Shown here piece by piece: positions 1-8,528 of a stretch of DNA of 34,264 bases. Made by a program: the position numbers and the translations under genes. The notes under the pieces are model-generated. The model was not told the origin of the DNA. It was given only the letters and a program-made list of their open reading frames with translations, and did no database searches. Origin of the DNA: CAYWNA01 sp964459305. GTDB lineage: Bacteria > Planctomycetota > Planctomycetia > Pirellulales > Pirellulaceae. Positions within the stretch are counted from its first letter, which is position 1; each line of letters opens with the position of its first letter. The stretch covers positions 1-34,264 of the forward strand of contig CAYWNA010000135.1 in assembly GCA_964459305.1 (NCBI GenBank), given 5' to 3'.

Positions 1-2
1 CA

Positions 3-1232
3 AGTTTGATCGAGAAACGCCCCAAGTCCATCGACTATTTTGGCCACGCAGACCCGTGGGTTCGCCGAGCACGATTTGCCGCGGGCGCCGCGCTGGCTCG
101 AAAGGGCGATTTCCGTGCGGCCGAGCTGATCTACCGCGAGCAGGCCAAGTCACTTTTGTCTGATGATCGCAGGCAGGAGATGACCGACATCTTCCTGGAG
201 TTTGCCGACGCCTTCTTTGACCCGCCCGAAGAGGACCAGGAGCCGGACTACGAGAAAGCGCTGGAATTCTACCTCAAAGCCCTGGAATTGGGTCCGAAGC
301 CGGAGAAGAGGATTGAGATCGAGTTGCTCGTGGCTCGATGTCGCCAGAAAACGGGCGACACCGACGAAGCGGCGAAGCTCCTCGATAAATTTGTCAAAGA
401 ACACGCTGACGTTCCGCAAGTTGTCGAAGCCCAATTTCGACTTGGCGAGTGTCTCATGGAAGAGGATAAACCAAGGCAGGCACGACGGGCCTGGCAGGAT
501 CTGTTGGCCCTGCATCCGGGCTCGTCGTCCAAGTGGATTCCCGAGGCGGTTTTTCGGCTTTCGCGCACCTGGGGCATTCCCGATCCCGAAACCCACGAAC
601 AGCTCAATTTGGGCGTGGCGGCCCTGCAAGACTTTCTGGAACGTTTCCCGACACACAAGCTGGCCAGCCAAGCCCACCTGGACATCGCCAGAAGCTACAT
701 CCACTGCGGGCGACATGAGGACGCCGCCGAGCGGTTGGAGAGTCTGTTGGCCGACGAGCGCTACCAGGACCGCAACGAAATTCCCAAGGCACGCGTCAGT
801 CTGGGGCTGTCGTACCAGTCGCAGAAGAAATTCGCGGAAGCTGTGGCCACTTGGCGCGAGTATCTGGCAAAACACCCGACCGATGCCCAGTGGAGCGAAG
901 TTCAACGTCACGTGGTCGACACGGAATATACGATGGGCTTGGAGAAGTACAAATCGGAGGAATTTGACGCGGCTCGCAAATTGCTCGGCGAGTTCCTGGC
1001 GAAATACCCGCTGGACGGCCGCAACCCGGGTAACATCTTCCTGTTCGGCCAGATGAATTACGAGCAGAAGAAATGGGACGCCGCGATTGGCGACTGGCGG
1101 CGCCTGGTATCGAAGCATCCACAGACGAACGAGTCGTCTTACGCCCAATACATGATCGCGCTCGTGACGGAACAGGAATTGGGCAAGCCGGCTGACGGCT
1201 CTCGAAGAGTACCAAAAGGTCACTTGGGGTGA
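3..1232 (+). CDS. TPR-repeat segment, N-terminal part of an alpha-2-macroglobulin-like protein (5' partial)
   Basis: The frame is open to the left edge, so the gene starts outside the window; the TTG at 6 is only the first possible start codon. The product is a helical protein with degenerate tetratricopeptide units of about 35-40 residues, for example segments reading ALARKGDFRAAELIYREQA, QAHLDIARSYIHCGRHEDAA and MNYEQKKWDAAIGDWRRLV. TPR arrays mediate protein-protein contacts. The ORF ends at TGA 1230-1232 after an atypical basic tail (RRVPKGHLG). The +1 frame across the same bases reads ALEEYQKVTWGDHAAQAQ, a natural TPR ending, and runs straight into the next ORF. I therefore read this as the N-terminal TPR region of the alpha-2-macroglobulin-like protein that follows, separated by a one-base insertion near 1197-1198. 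A genuinely separate TPR gene is the alternative. Confidence 0.8.
   Translation, partial: SLIEKRPKSIDYFGHADPWVRRARFAAGAALARKGDFRAAELIYREQAKSLLSDDRRQEMTDIFLEFADAFFDPPEEDQEPDYEKALEFYLKALELGPKPEKRIEIELLVARCRQKTGDTDEAAKLLDKFVKEHADVPQVVEAQFRLGECLMEEDKPRQARRAWQDLLALHPGSSSKWIPEAVFRLSRTWGIPDPETHEQLNLGVAALQDFLERFPTHKLASQAHLDIARSYIHCGRHEDAAERLESLLADERYQDRNEIPKARVSLGLSYQSQKKFAEAVATWREYLAKHPTDAQWSEVQRHVVDTEYTMGLEKYKSEEFDAARKLLGEFLAKYPLDGRNPGNIFLFGQMNYEQKKWDAAIGDWRRLVSKHPQTNESSYAQYMIALVTEQELGKPADGSRRVPKGHLG
1190..1232 (+). other. Probable frameshift joining the TPR ORF to the alpha-2-macroglobulin ORF
   Basis: The coding sense passes from the upstream frame (…ELGKPAD) to the +1 frame (ALEEYQKVTWGD…) at a GG dinucleotide at 1197-1198. 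Removing one G gives PADALEEYQKVTWGD with no stop until 8478. The downstream ORF's first possible starts (TTG 1267, ATG 1282) have no Shine-Dalgarno site, which supports a broken single gene. It could be a sequencing or assembly error or a real mutation; the sequence alone cannot decide. Confidence 0.75.
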
Positions 1233-1266
1233 TCACGCTGCCCAGGCTCAAGACGCGATCGCCGAG

Positions 1267-4200
1267 TTGACCACCAAGTCGATGACCGTCGTCACTGAAC
1301 GGATATTCCGCTCGGACGAAACACCGACTCTCAAGCTGACCGCCCGGAACATCCCGTCGGTCACCGTGCGCGCGTACCGGGTGAACGTGGAATCGTATTT
1401 CCGCAAGATGCACTTGGCCGGCGATGTGGAGAGTCTCGATATCGCCCTGATCGATCCGGATCGCATCTTCGAGTACGAGATTCCCGGCTACGCGCAGTAC
1501 CAACAGTTTGAGCATTCCGTCGAGGTCCCGTTACCCCGTGATGCCCGTTCCGGCGCCATGGCCGTGACCGTCAGCAGCGACACGCTGGAAGCGACGGCCC
1601 TGGTCATCCAGAGCGACCTGGATGTGATTGTCAAAGCGTCTCGGGACGAGGTGTTGGTTTTCGCCGAGAATATGCTCACGGGAAAGCCTTGGCCCGGCGC
1701 ACGACTGTTGATCTCCGACGGCTCGCAGGTCTTCGCCGAGGCCGTTACCGGCGACGATGGCGTGCTCCAGAAGAACTACCCGCAGCTTCGCGATACCGGC
1801 GACGTGCGTGTGGTCGCGCTGGCCGGCGGACACATGGCGTCCAATGTGCTTGGCCTGAAGGGAATCAGTGTTGCTCAAGGGCTGGCCGACAAAGGCTACA
1901 TCTACACCGATCGCCCTGCCTATCGCGCTGGTCAACGAGTGTACGTTCGCGGCTGCATCCGGCGGGCCGCGGGCGATGCCTACGTTGTCGACGAAGGGAA
2001 GGACTTCAAGCTGGAAGTGTTCGACCCACGCAATCGACTCGTGTGGCAGGAGGATGTCGTGCTTGGCGAATTTGGCAGCTTCCACACCCAGTTCCCTTTG
2101 CCGCCGACGGCTCCGCAAGGTGAATATCGAGTATCGGTTCACCGCGCTGTTTTTGGCAGTCGCTACCAGGGTACTTTCCAGGTCCACGAATACAAACTGG
2201 AGCCTGTCCGGTTAGCGATCGAGGCCCCGCGCCGAGTCTATTACCGCGGCGAAGAGATCGAAGGCACGATCCGCGCGGAGTACTACTACGGCGCGCCGCT
2301 GGCCGGTCGTGAGATCACGTATCAGCTGGCCGACGACCGACTCCACACCGCCACAACAGACGCCAGTGGCGAGGTGCATTTCAATCTTTCCACCCGTGAT
2401 TTCAGCGAAAGCCAAGTACTGACAATGAGTGCGACGCTTTCCGAGTGGAACGTACAAAACGAAACCAATTTCTTTCTTTCCGCCCAAGGCTTTTCCATCG
2501 AGCTGAGCGCCGTTCGCGAGACCTTCGTAGCGGGTGAAACTTTCGAGATTGCGGCCACGACCAAGGATGCTGCAGGAAAAGCTGTCGGTCGAAAGCTCAC
2601 GCTCAAGGTATTCGAGTTGCCCAACGTCGAAGGCAAGGTGGGCGAGCGGTTGGTCGAGGAACATATCGTGGAAACCGCCGAGGCCGATGGCATGGCACGT
2701 CGGACATTGAAGCTGGAAAACGGTGGACGGTACCGGTTGCGGGCTGTAGGCGTCGATCGTTTCAAGAACCCCGTGTCCGGCTACGCTCATGTGCTCGTCT
2801 CCGACGACGAAGACAAGGTGCGGCTGCGCATCTTGGCTAATCGATACACGTTCAAAGCGGGCGACACGGCCGAGGTGATTCTGCACTGGCGAGAAGACCC
2901 AGCCCTCGCTCTGGTCACGTTCCAAGGCGCCCGCGTGTTGGACTACAGACTGGTCGAGTTGAAGAAGGGCGTTAACAAGTTCCCAATCGTCATGACCTCG
3001 AACTTGGCTCCCAACTTTGAACTGGCCGTGGCGGTGATGACCGACACACGGTTGAATGACAAGGGCCTGAAAACGGCGGATGAACCGGCCATTCGTCTTC
3101 ACGAGGCATCCTGTCCTTTCACGGTGGAGCGCGACCTGAATGTGTCGGTTTCCTTTCGGCCGAAGGGCGAAACGAAAGGCCCCGTGCGTCCCGGTGACGA
3201 ATTGGAGGTGACCGTTACGACGACCGACTCCCAGGGAAAACCGATTTCGTCCGAGCTAAGCCTGGCGATGGTGGAGCAAGCGCTGCTGGAGCAATTCTCC
3301 TGGCCGATGCCGACGATCCAGGACTTCTTTGCGGCAGGCCTCCGCCAGCCGGCGGTCCGTACCACGTCGAGTATCACCTTCGACTACCATCCCGAAACCC
3401 AGCCGATCAAACCACTGCTGCTGACCGAACGACAACGAGCCGAGCTTGCCCAGCAGGAAGCGGCCAGTCTGCGTAAATCTTTCACGCCGGGCTTCGCTGG
3501 TATGGGAGGCGGCATGGGAGGAATGGGCGGGTTCGGCGGCGGATTCGGAGGTCCGGCTTCCGTGCCTTCCAGTGCGGCATCGAGCGAGTTTGACACCCTT
3601 ATCGACTTGATAACGAAGGAGATCGCTCCGTCGATATGGGAGGATGTTGGCGGCCCAGGTTCCGTGGAGGCATTCCCCACCAAGCTTAGTATCACTGTAT
3701 CACAGACGCAGGACGTCCACGAGAAAATCGTGGAATTTCTCGAAAAACGCCGCGCGGATTCCCCCTTGGCCAAAGCTGTGGCGCGCGATCGGATGCTGGA
3801 CGAAACCGGATACTGGAATCCCGCTGTGGTTACGGGTGAAAACGGCAAGGCGACGATTGTGATCACGGTGCCGGAACGCACCACGGCTTGGATCCTGGTC
3901 GCCAAGGGCATTACCTCCGACACACTGGCCGGCGAGACGACAAACGAGCTCGTCGCGAAAAAGGAGCTGTCCGGTCAACTGAAGCTGCCATCGGCGTTCA
4001 CTGCGGGTGACGAAGCCGAGGTCGTGGCGACAGTGCACAACAACGCTTTGGCTGTCGGGACCATCGACGTCACGTTAACGACGAAGATCGGTGACCGCCG
4101 TGTCGAGGAAAAGAAGAGCCTAAAAGTCACCTCGAAAGGCATCCACGAGTTGCCGTTCAACGTGAAACTGGCGCGACCGGATGAGCCGGCGGAAGACAAA

Positions 4201-7200
4201 GGGGAGAGTGCCCCGGCCACGAGCGACGTGGTTTTTCAACTCACGATCGAAGCAGGCGAAGAGCAAGATGTGGTTCGCCGCGTGGTGCCGCTGAAACCGT
4301 ACGGCCTGACGGTGTTCGCCACGGCCGGCGGCTCGACCGATGCCAACACGACGGCTTGGGTAGAAGCTCCCGAATCGGTGCCGTTCCGCTCGCCAAGTTT
4401 ACAGATCCTTGTCGGGCCCACGATCGAGCGCAGTCTGCTGGACATCGTGTTGGCGGCAGCGCCGTCGTGCCAACGCGAGACGCTGCTCATCAGCTCGGAG
4501 GCAGAGAGTGTCACCAGCGACCTGATGGCGTCGCTCGCACTTCAGAAGCTGCTGGGCCTGAGCCCCGACGCCGACGGCCCGCAGGCTCAGGCACTGGACG
4601 CCCGGATCCGGACGGCCATCAGCCAACTCGTCAGCACGCAGACGAACGATGGCGGCTGGCGATGGTCGGGCGCAGGCAAGAAAGCCGACCGCTACGTGAG
4701 CGCTCGAGTTGTGTGGTCGCTGAGTTTGGCAAAAAGGGCCGGCTACGTCGTTCCGGACGAGAACTACGTGAAGTCGGTGCGCTATCTTGCCAGCGAGGTG
4801 GGCGTCATGGACAATAGCGACTACGAGAGCAAGGCGATCCTGTTGCACGCCCTGTCGGTCGCTGGGCAGGGCGACTTTTCGCTGGCTAATCGTCTATACC
4901 GCGAGCGTCCTTCCCTGTCCACGGGCGCGCTTTTGCATCTGGCCCTTTCTTTCGCGGAGATGAAACGCAAAGAGATCGCCGGCGAGTTGCTGACGCTGGT
5001 AGCCCAACGGGATGTTGACGAAGAAGCGTCGCTCAAACAAACACACGCAAGTTCGTTGCCTTGGACGCATTCACCTGCCGAACTGCGTGCCTTGTATGCC
5101 CTGGCCGTTCAAGCGGTCACACCGCAGTCGCCGAAGGCAAACGAGTTGGTCGACTGGCTGCTCGCCCACCGGACCGGCCATCGCTGGTCGCCGGACCGGG
5201 CGACCGGGCCGGCTGCATTGGCCGCAAGCCAATGGTATTCCGATAGCCGCTTCGAGGGCGAGCGGTATCGTTTGACCATCTGGGTCAACGATCAACAGGC
5301 CAAGGTCTTGGAAATGGACAGTGCCGCGTCGACCCAAGTGATCGACGTGCCAGCCAGCTTCCTGGTCGACGGCAAGCAACGGGTCCGCTTCGACATCAAT
5401 GGCCGGGGACGATATGCGTACCAGGTGATCCTGGCGGGATTCGTGCCAGCCGACAGCCTGAAAAGCACGACCGACGATTGGAAGGTAGAACGCATCTACC
5501 AGCCAGCGCCGCTGGAGCGCGAGGGCCGCGAGATCCCTCGCGGTTTCGGCAATATCCGGGGTACTGTGAAGCCTTTCCGCAACCCGCTTACTCAGCTACC
5601 GGTCGGACGCCACGGCTTGGTCGAATTGAAACTCCAGCGAGACGACGCCTCCACGACATCCAACAGGCCGCTCGAGTATTTGGTGGTCACCGAACCGATT
5701 CCCAGCGGGGCGGCGGTGATCGAACAATCCGTGCGAGGAGCGTTCGAGCGTTTCGAAATCGTACCAGGCGCGATCATCTTCTACATCGGGAACCGCCGTA
5801 AGCTGGGCAACATCCACTACGAACTATGCGGTTACCTGCCTGGCAGCTTTCGCACCGCACCGACGGTCGTTCGCAACGTTCATCGTCCCGACCGATTGGC
5901 CGTGTCGCAGCCCAAACCGCTGACAGTGCTCACAACCAGCGAACAAGGCTCGGATCCATACCGGCTGAGTCCGCAGGAACTGTACGAGCTGGGCAGGTTG
6001 GCCTTCAAGGGGCGCGATCCGAAGACGGCAGAAAAACACCTTGCCGAACTGGTGACGAAATGGAATCTGGAGCCGACGGCCTACCGAAGCGTTGTCGAAA
6101 TGCTGCTGGACGTGAATCTCGAACTGAACAACCCCGGCCAGGTAGTCCGGTACTTCGAGATCATCTACGAACGGTGGCCGGATCAGCGAGTCCCGTTCGC
6201 CAAGGTCATGAAAGTCGGTGCGGCCTATCATGAGATGGGTGAATACGAGCGGAGTTACCTTGTCTTCCGGCAGACGATTCAGAGCAACTTCACGCTGGAA
6301 AGCGGCGTGGCTGGATTTCTCGCTTCGCACAACGAGTTCCTGCGGAGCGTCGATGTGATGGAACGCTTGCTGCGTGAGTACCCGCCCGAGTCGTATGTGG
6401 CCGCGGCCCACTACGCACTGGCCCAACAGATGCACGCCAAGGCGCCTGAATCAAAGGATGATCCGAAGCTGCGCGAGCAGAAGATCAATCGCGTGGACCT
6501 CATCCTCCGCGCGTGGCGCATGCTTGAAGATTTCCTGACCGCCTATCCGGAAGACCCGGCTGCCGACCAGGCAGCCTTCTCGGCGGCCGGCGCGCTGCTG
6601 GAATTGGAGAGGTACTCGGAGGCAGCCGACGCTTGTGAGCGATACGCTCAGCGATATCCCAAGAGCGATCTACTGGACAGCTTCTGGTACATTGTCGGCT
6701 ACAGCCGCTTTGCCAGCGGTCAGCACGAGGCGGCCAGCGACATGCTGCGCAAGGTGGCGGACAGCAAGCCGATCGACAAGGCTACCGGCCGTCCGACGGA
6801 AAGCCCCAACAAATGGCCGGCAATCTACATCCTCGGCCAAATCTACCACAGTCTCGGCAAGGCGGCCGATGCGATCGGGCAGTACCGTCTGGTCGAGGAC
6901 CGCTATCCAGACGCGAAGAAGTCGATTCAGTACTTCCAGCGCAAGGCAATCCGGCTGCCGGAGGTGACGACCGTTAGACCCGGCCAGCCCGTGAAAGTGT
7001 CGCTGGACTTCCGCAACATCGCCGCTTGCGACGTCAAGGTCTACCGCATCGATCTGATGAAGTTCGCGCTGTTGCGCCAGAGCCTGGGCGGAATTACCAC
7101 GATCAATCTGGCCGGCATCGAGCCGCAACACGCTTCTACGGTCAAGCTGGGCGACGGCCGTGACTACCGCGACCGCGAGCACGTGCTGCCGTTGGCCTTG

Positions 7201-8478
7201 AAGGACGAAGGGGCCTATCTGGTGGTTTGCCGCGGCGACAACCTCTTCGCCAGCGGCCTTGTCCTGCTGACACCGCTGGAAGTCGAAGTCCAACACGAGC
7301 CGGCCTCGCGCGAAGTCCGCGCAACGGTCAAAGATGCTGTGGCCAGCCGTTACCTGAACGGCGTGCATGTGAAGATCACTGGCGCCGGCAATGCCGATTT
7401 CGTTTCCGGTTCCACCGACCGCCGCGGCCTGTTTGTCGCTGAAGGGATCGTTGGCGCTCCAACCGTGATCGCCCGGGCCGGCGCTGGCAGGTACGCGTTC
7501 CACCGAGCTCAGTCCGGTCTTGGCGCGACGCCGGTTCTGCCGGCCCGACTTAGCGTTCGGCCCTCCGGCGTGGGGACACGCGACTCGCAGACCCGACCAC
7601 GTCACGGCCGCGCGTCCACGGGCGTCGTCGTCGCGGGCCCAGGCGCCGGCAAGGCGGAACAGAGGATCGAGGCTGCTCTCAATGGGCCTACGGTGCTGGT
7701 AGCCAACGAGACGCCACTGGAGGACGTCATCGCGTCTCTTCGCGATCAACATCGCATTCCCATCGAGATCGACACCGGAGCTCTGGACGATGTAGGGATC
7801 GGTACCGACAGTCCGATCACGCGCAATTTGAAAGGCATCTCGCTTCGTTCCGCTTTGCGGCTGATGCTCAAGGAGCTCGAACTGACTTACGTGATCTGTG
7901 ATGAAGTGTTGCTGATCACCACACCGGAAGAAGCCGAGTCGGAACTGGCGACAGTTGTTTACCCAGTCCGTGACCTGGTGCGATACTGCGACGCCGAGGG
8001 AAAGCAGTGGGCGGACTTCGACACGCTGATCGACATGATCACTTCGTCCATCGCACCCCAGGCGTGGGACACCGTAGGAGGACCGGGTTCGATTGAGGGC
8101 ATGCAATACGGCGATGCCGACGTGATTGTGTTGTCCCAGACCCAGGACGTGCACCGTGAGATCGTATCATTACTGGATAAACTGCGCTCGGTCTCAGGAG
8201 CCAAGACCAGAGACGGCCAGCCGCCGCTTCGGGAGAGACCCGAACCGCACGAAGATGATCCGTTTGGCGGAGGAAGATACGGTGGGGGCGGCATGGGCGG
8301 TTACTTCGGCGGCCCATCGCCCGCCGGCGTTCAGCCCGCCTCTGCGTCGGGCCTCTTGAAAGGCCTTCACGACACCAAGCGCCGCCTGCAAGGTCACCAG
8401 ATCGACAAGCTCAGGCGCATCTACAGCAACGGCATGGGCGGAATGGGAGGTGGCGTCGGTATGGGCGGAATGTTTTGA
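1267..8478 (+). CDS. Giant alpha-2-macroglobulin-family protein with TPR, STN-like and duplicated VGGPGS modules
   Basis: This is a 2403-codon ORF. Macroglobulin (MG) beta-sandwich domains occupy roughly residues 1-700, including an MG2-like YTDRPAYRAGQRVYVRG near 212. A glycine/methionine-rich linker lies at about 745-763. The A2M signature segment (YWNPAVVTGENGKATIVITV) begins near 849. A thioester-domain-like alpha/alpha region spans about 1040-1340, but the GCxEQ thioester motif is absent: Cys1068 sits in PSCQRE. TPR-like helices cover about 1565-1900. An STN-like fold (secretin/TonB short N-terminal, beginning near 2143) is followed by a second VGGPGS module at 2249-2310 and a Gly/Met-rich tail. 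Bacterial A2Ms are usually periplasmic protease traps of about 1500-1900 residues. Without the thioester this one would have to act without covalent capture, perhaps as a scaffold. The TTG at 1267 is a formal start only; translation probably begins upstream of the window. Confidence 0.85.
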   Translation: MTTKSMTVVTERIFRSDETPTLKLTARNIPSVTVRAYRVNVESYFRKMHLAGDVESLDIALIDPDRIFEYEIPGYAQYQQFEHSVEVPLPRDARSGAMAVTVSSDTLEATALVIQSDLDVIVKASRDEVLVFAENMLTGKPWPGARLLISDGSQVFAEAVTGDDGVLQKNYPQLRDTGDVRVVALAGGHMASNVLGLKGISVAQGLADKGYIYTDRPAYRAGQRVYVRGCIRRAAGDAYVVDEGKDFKLEVFDPRNRLVWQEDVVLGEFGSFHTQFPLPPTAPQGEYRVSVHRAVFGSRYQGTFQVHEYKLEPVRLAIEAPRRVYYRGEEIEGTIRAEYYYGAPLAGREITYQLADDRLHTATTDASGEVHFNLSTRDFSESQVLTMSATLSEWNVQNETNFFLSAQGFSIELSAVRETFVAGETFEIAATTKDAAGKAVGRKLTLKVFELPNVEGKVGERLVEEHIVETAEADGMARRTLKLENGGRYRLRAVGVDRFKNPVSGYAHVLVSDDEDKVRLRILANRYTFKAGDTAEVILHWREDPALALVTFQGARVLDYRLVELKKGVNKFPIVMTSNLAPNFELAVAVMTDTRLNDKGLKTADEPAIRLHEASCPFTVERDLNVSVSFRPKGETKGPVRPGDELEVTVTTTDSQGKPISSELSLAMVEQALLEQFSWPMPTIQDFFAAGLRQPAVRTTSSITFDYHPETQPIKPLLLTERQRAELAQQEAASLRKSFTPGFAGMGGGMGGMGGFGGGFGGPASVPSSAASSEFDTLIDLITKEIAPSIWEDVGGPGSVEAFPTKLSITVSQTQDVHEKIVEFLEKRRADSPLAKAVARDRMLDETGYWNPAVVTGENGKATIVITVPERTTAWILVAKGITSDTLAGETTNELVAKKELSGQLKLPSAFTAGDEAEVVATVHNNALAVGTIDVTLTTKIGDRRVEEKKSLKVTSKGIHELPFNVKLARPDEPAEDKGESAPATSDVVFQLTIEAGEEQDVVRRVVPLKPYGLTVFATAGGSTDANTTAWVEAPESVPFRSPSLQILVGPTIERSLLDIVLAAAPSCQRETLLISSEAESVTSDLMASLALQKLLGLSPDADGPQAQALDARIRTAISQLVSTQTNDGGWRWSGAGKKADRYVSARVVWSLSLAKRAGYVVPDENYVKSVRYLASEVGVMDNSDYESKAILLHALSVAGQGDFSLANRLYRERPSLSTGALLHLALSFAEMKRKEIAGELLTLVAQRDVDEEASLKQTHASSLPWTHSPAELRALYALAVQAVTPQSPKANELVDWLLAHRTGHRWSPDRATGPAALAASQWYSDSRFEGERYRLTIWVNDQQAKVLEMDSAASTQVIDVPASFLVDGKQRVRFDINGRGRYAYQVILAGFVPADSLKSTTDDWKVERIYQPAPLEREGREIPRGFGNIRGTVKPFRNPLTQLPVGRHGLVELKLQRDDASTTSNRPLEYLVVTEPIPSGAAVIEQSVRGAFERFEIVPGAIIFYIGNRRKLGNIHYELCGYLPGSFRTAPTVVRNVHRPDRLAVSQPKPLTVLTTSEQGSDPYRLSPQELYELGRLAFKGRDPKTAEKHLAELVTKWNLEPTAYRSVVEMLLDVNLELNNPGQVVRYFEIIYERWPDQRVPFAKVMKVGAAYHEMGEYERSYLVFRQTIQSNFTLESGVAGFLASHNEFLRSVDVMERLLREYPPESYVAAAHYALAQQMHAKAPESKDDPKLREQKINRVDLILRAWRMLEDFLTAYPEDPAADQAAFSAAGALLELERYSEAADACERYAQRYPKSDLLDSFWYIVGYSRFASGQHEAASDMLRKVADSKPIDKATGRPTESPNKWPAIYILGQIYHSLGKAADAIGQYRLVEDRYPDAKKSIQYFQRKAIRLPEVTTVRPGQPVKVSLDFRNIAACDVKVYRIDLMKFALLRQSLGGITTINLAGIEPQHASTVKLGDGRDYRDREHVLPLALKDEGAYLVVCRGDNLFASGLVLLTPLEVEVQHEPASREVRATVKDAVASRYLNGVHVKITGAGNADFVSGSTDRRGLFVAEGIVGAPTVIARAGAGRYAFHRAQSGLGATPVLPARLSVRPSGVGTRDSQTRPRHGRASTGVVVAGPGAGKAEQRIEAALNGPTVLVANETPLEDVIASLRDQHRIPIEIDTGALDDVGIGTDSPITRNLKGISLRSALRLMLKELELTYVICDEVLLITTPEEAESELATVVYPVRDLVRYCDAEGKQWADFDTLIDMITSSIAPQAWDTVGGPGSIEGMQYGDADVIVLSQTQDVHREIVSLLDKLRSVSGAKTRDGQPPLRERPEPHEDDPFGGGRYGGGGMGGYFGGPSPAGVQPASASGLLKGLHDTKRRLQGHQIDKLRRIYSNGMGGMGGGVGMGGMF
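3583..3768 (+). repeat. Intragenic VGGPGS module, copy 1
   Basis: Residues about 773-834 of the alpha-2-macroglobulin-like protein contain FDTLIDLITKEIAPSIWEDV, then GGPGS, then VSQTQDVHEKIVEFLEK. The module lies between a Gly-rich linker and the A2M domain. It matches copy 2 near the C-terminus closely at the protein level. Its function is not known; in copy 2 it follows an STN-like domain. Confidence 0.8.
8008..8196 (+). repeat. Intragenic VGGPGS module, copy 2
   Basis: Residues about 2248-2310 repeat copy 1: FDTLIDMITSSIAPQAWDTV, GGPGS, then LSQTQDVHREIVSLLDKL. It is preceded by the STN-like segment (PLEDVIASLRDQHRIPIEID onwards) and followed by a Gly/Met-rich tail. Together they resemble the short repeated units at the N-terminus of secretins, an inference from pattern only. 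Confidence 0.8.
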
Positions 8479-8528
8479 ATGAACGACCAAATCCCAATGA
8501 CCACTTGCCTTGCTCGGATACTGGACCC

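Noticed and set aside
150..1223. Long minus-strand ORF opposite the TPR segment
   Set aside because: It is a shadow of the TPR coding frame, with no domain and no ribosome-binding site.
6670..8154. 494-codon minus-strand ORF inside the alpha-2-macroglobulin gene
   Set aside because: The + strand carries recognisable TPR and STN sequence throughout; the antisense frame is open because of GC-rich codon bias.
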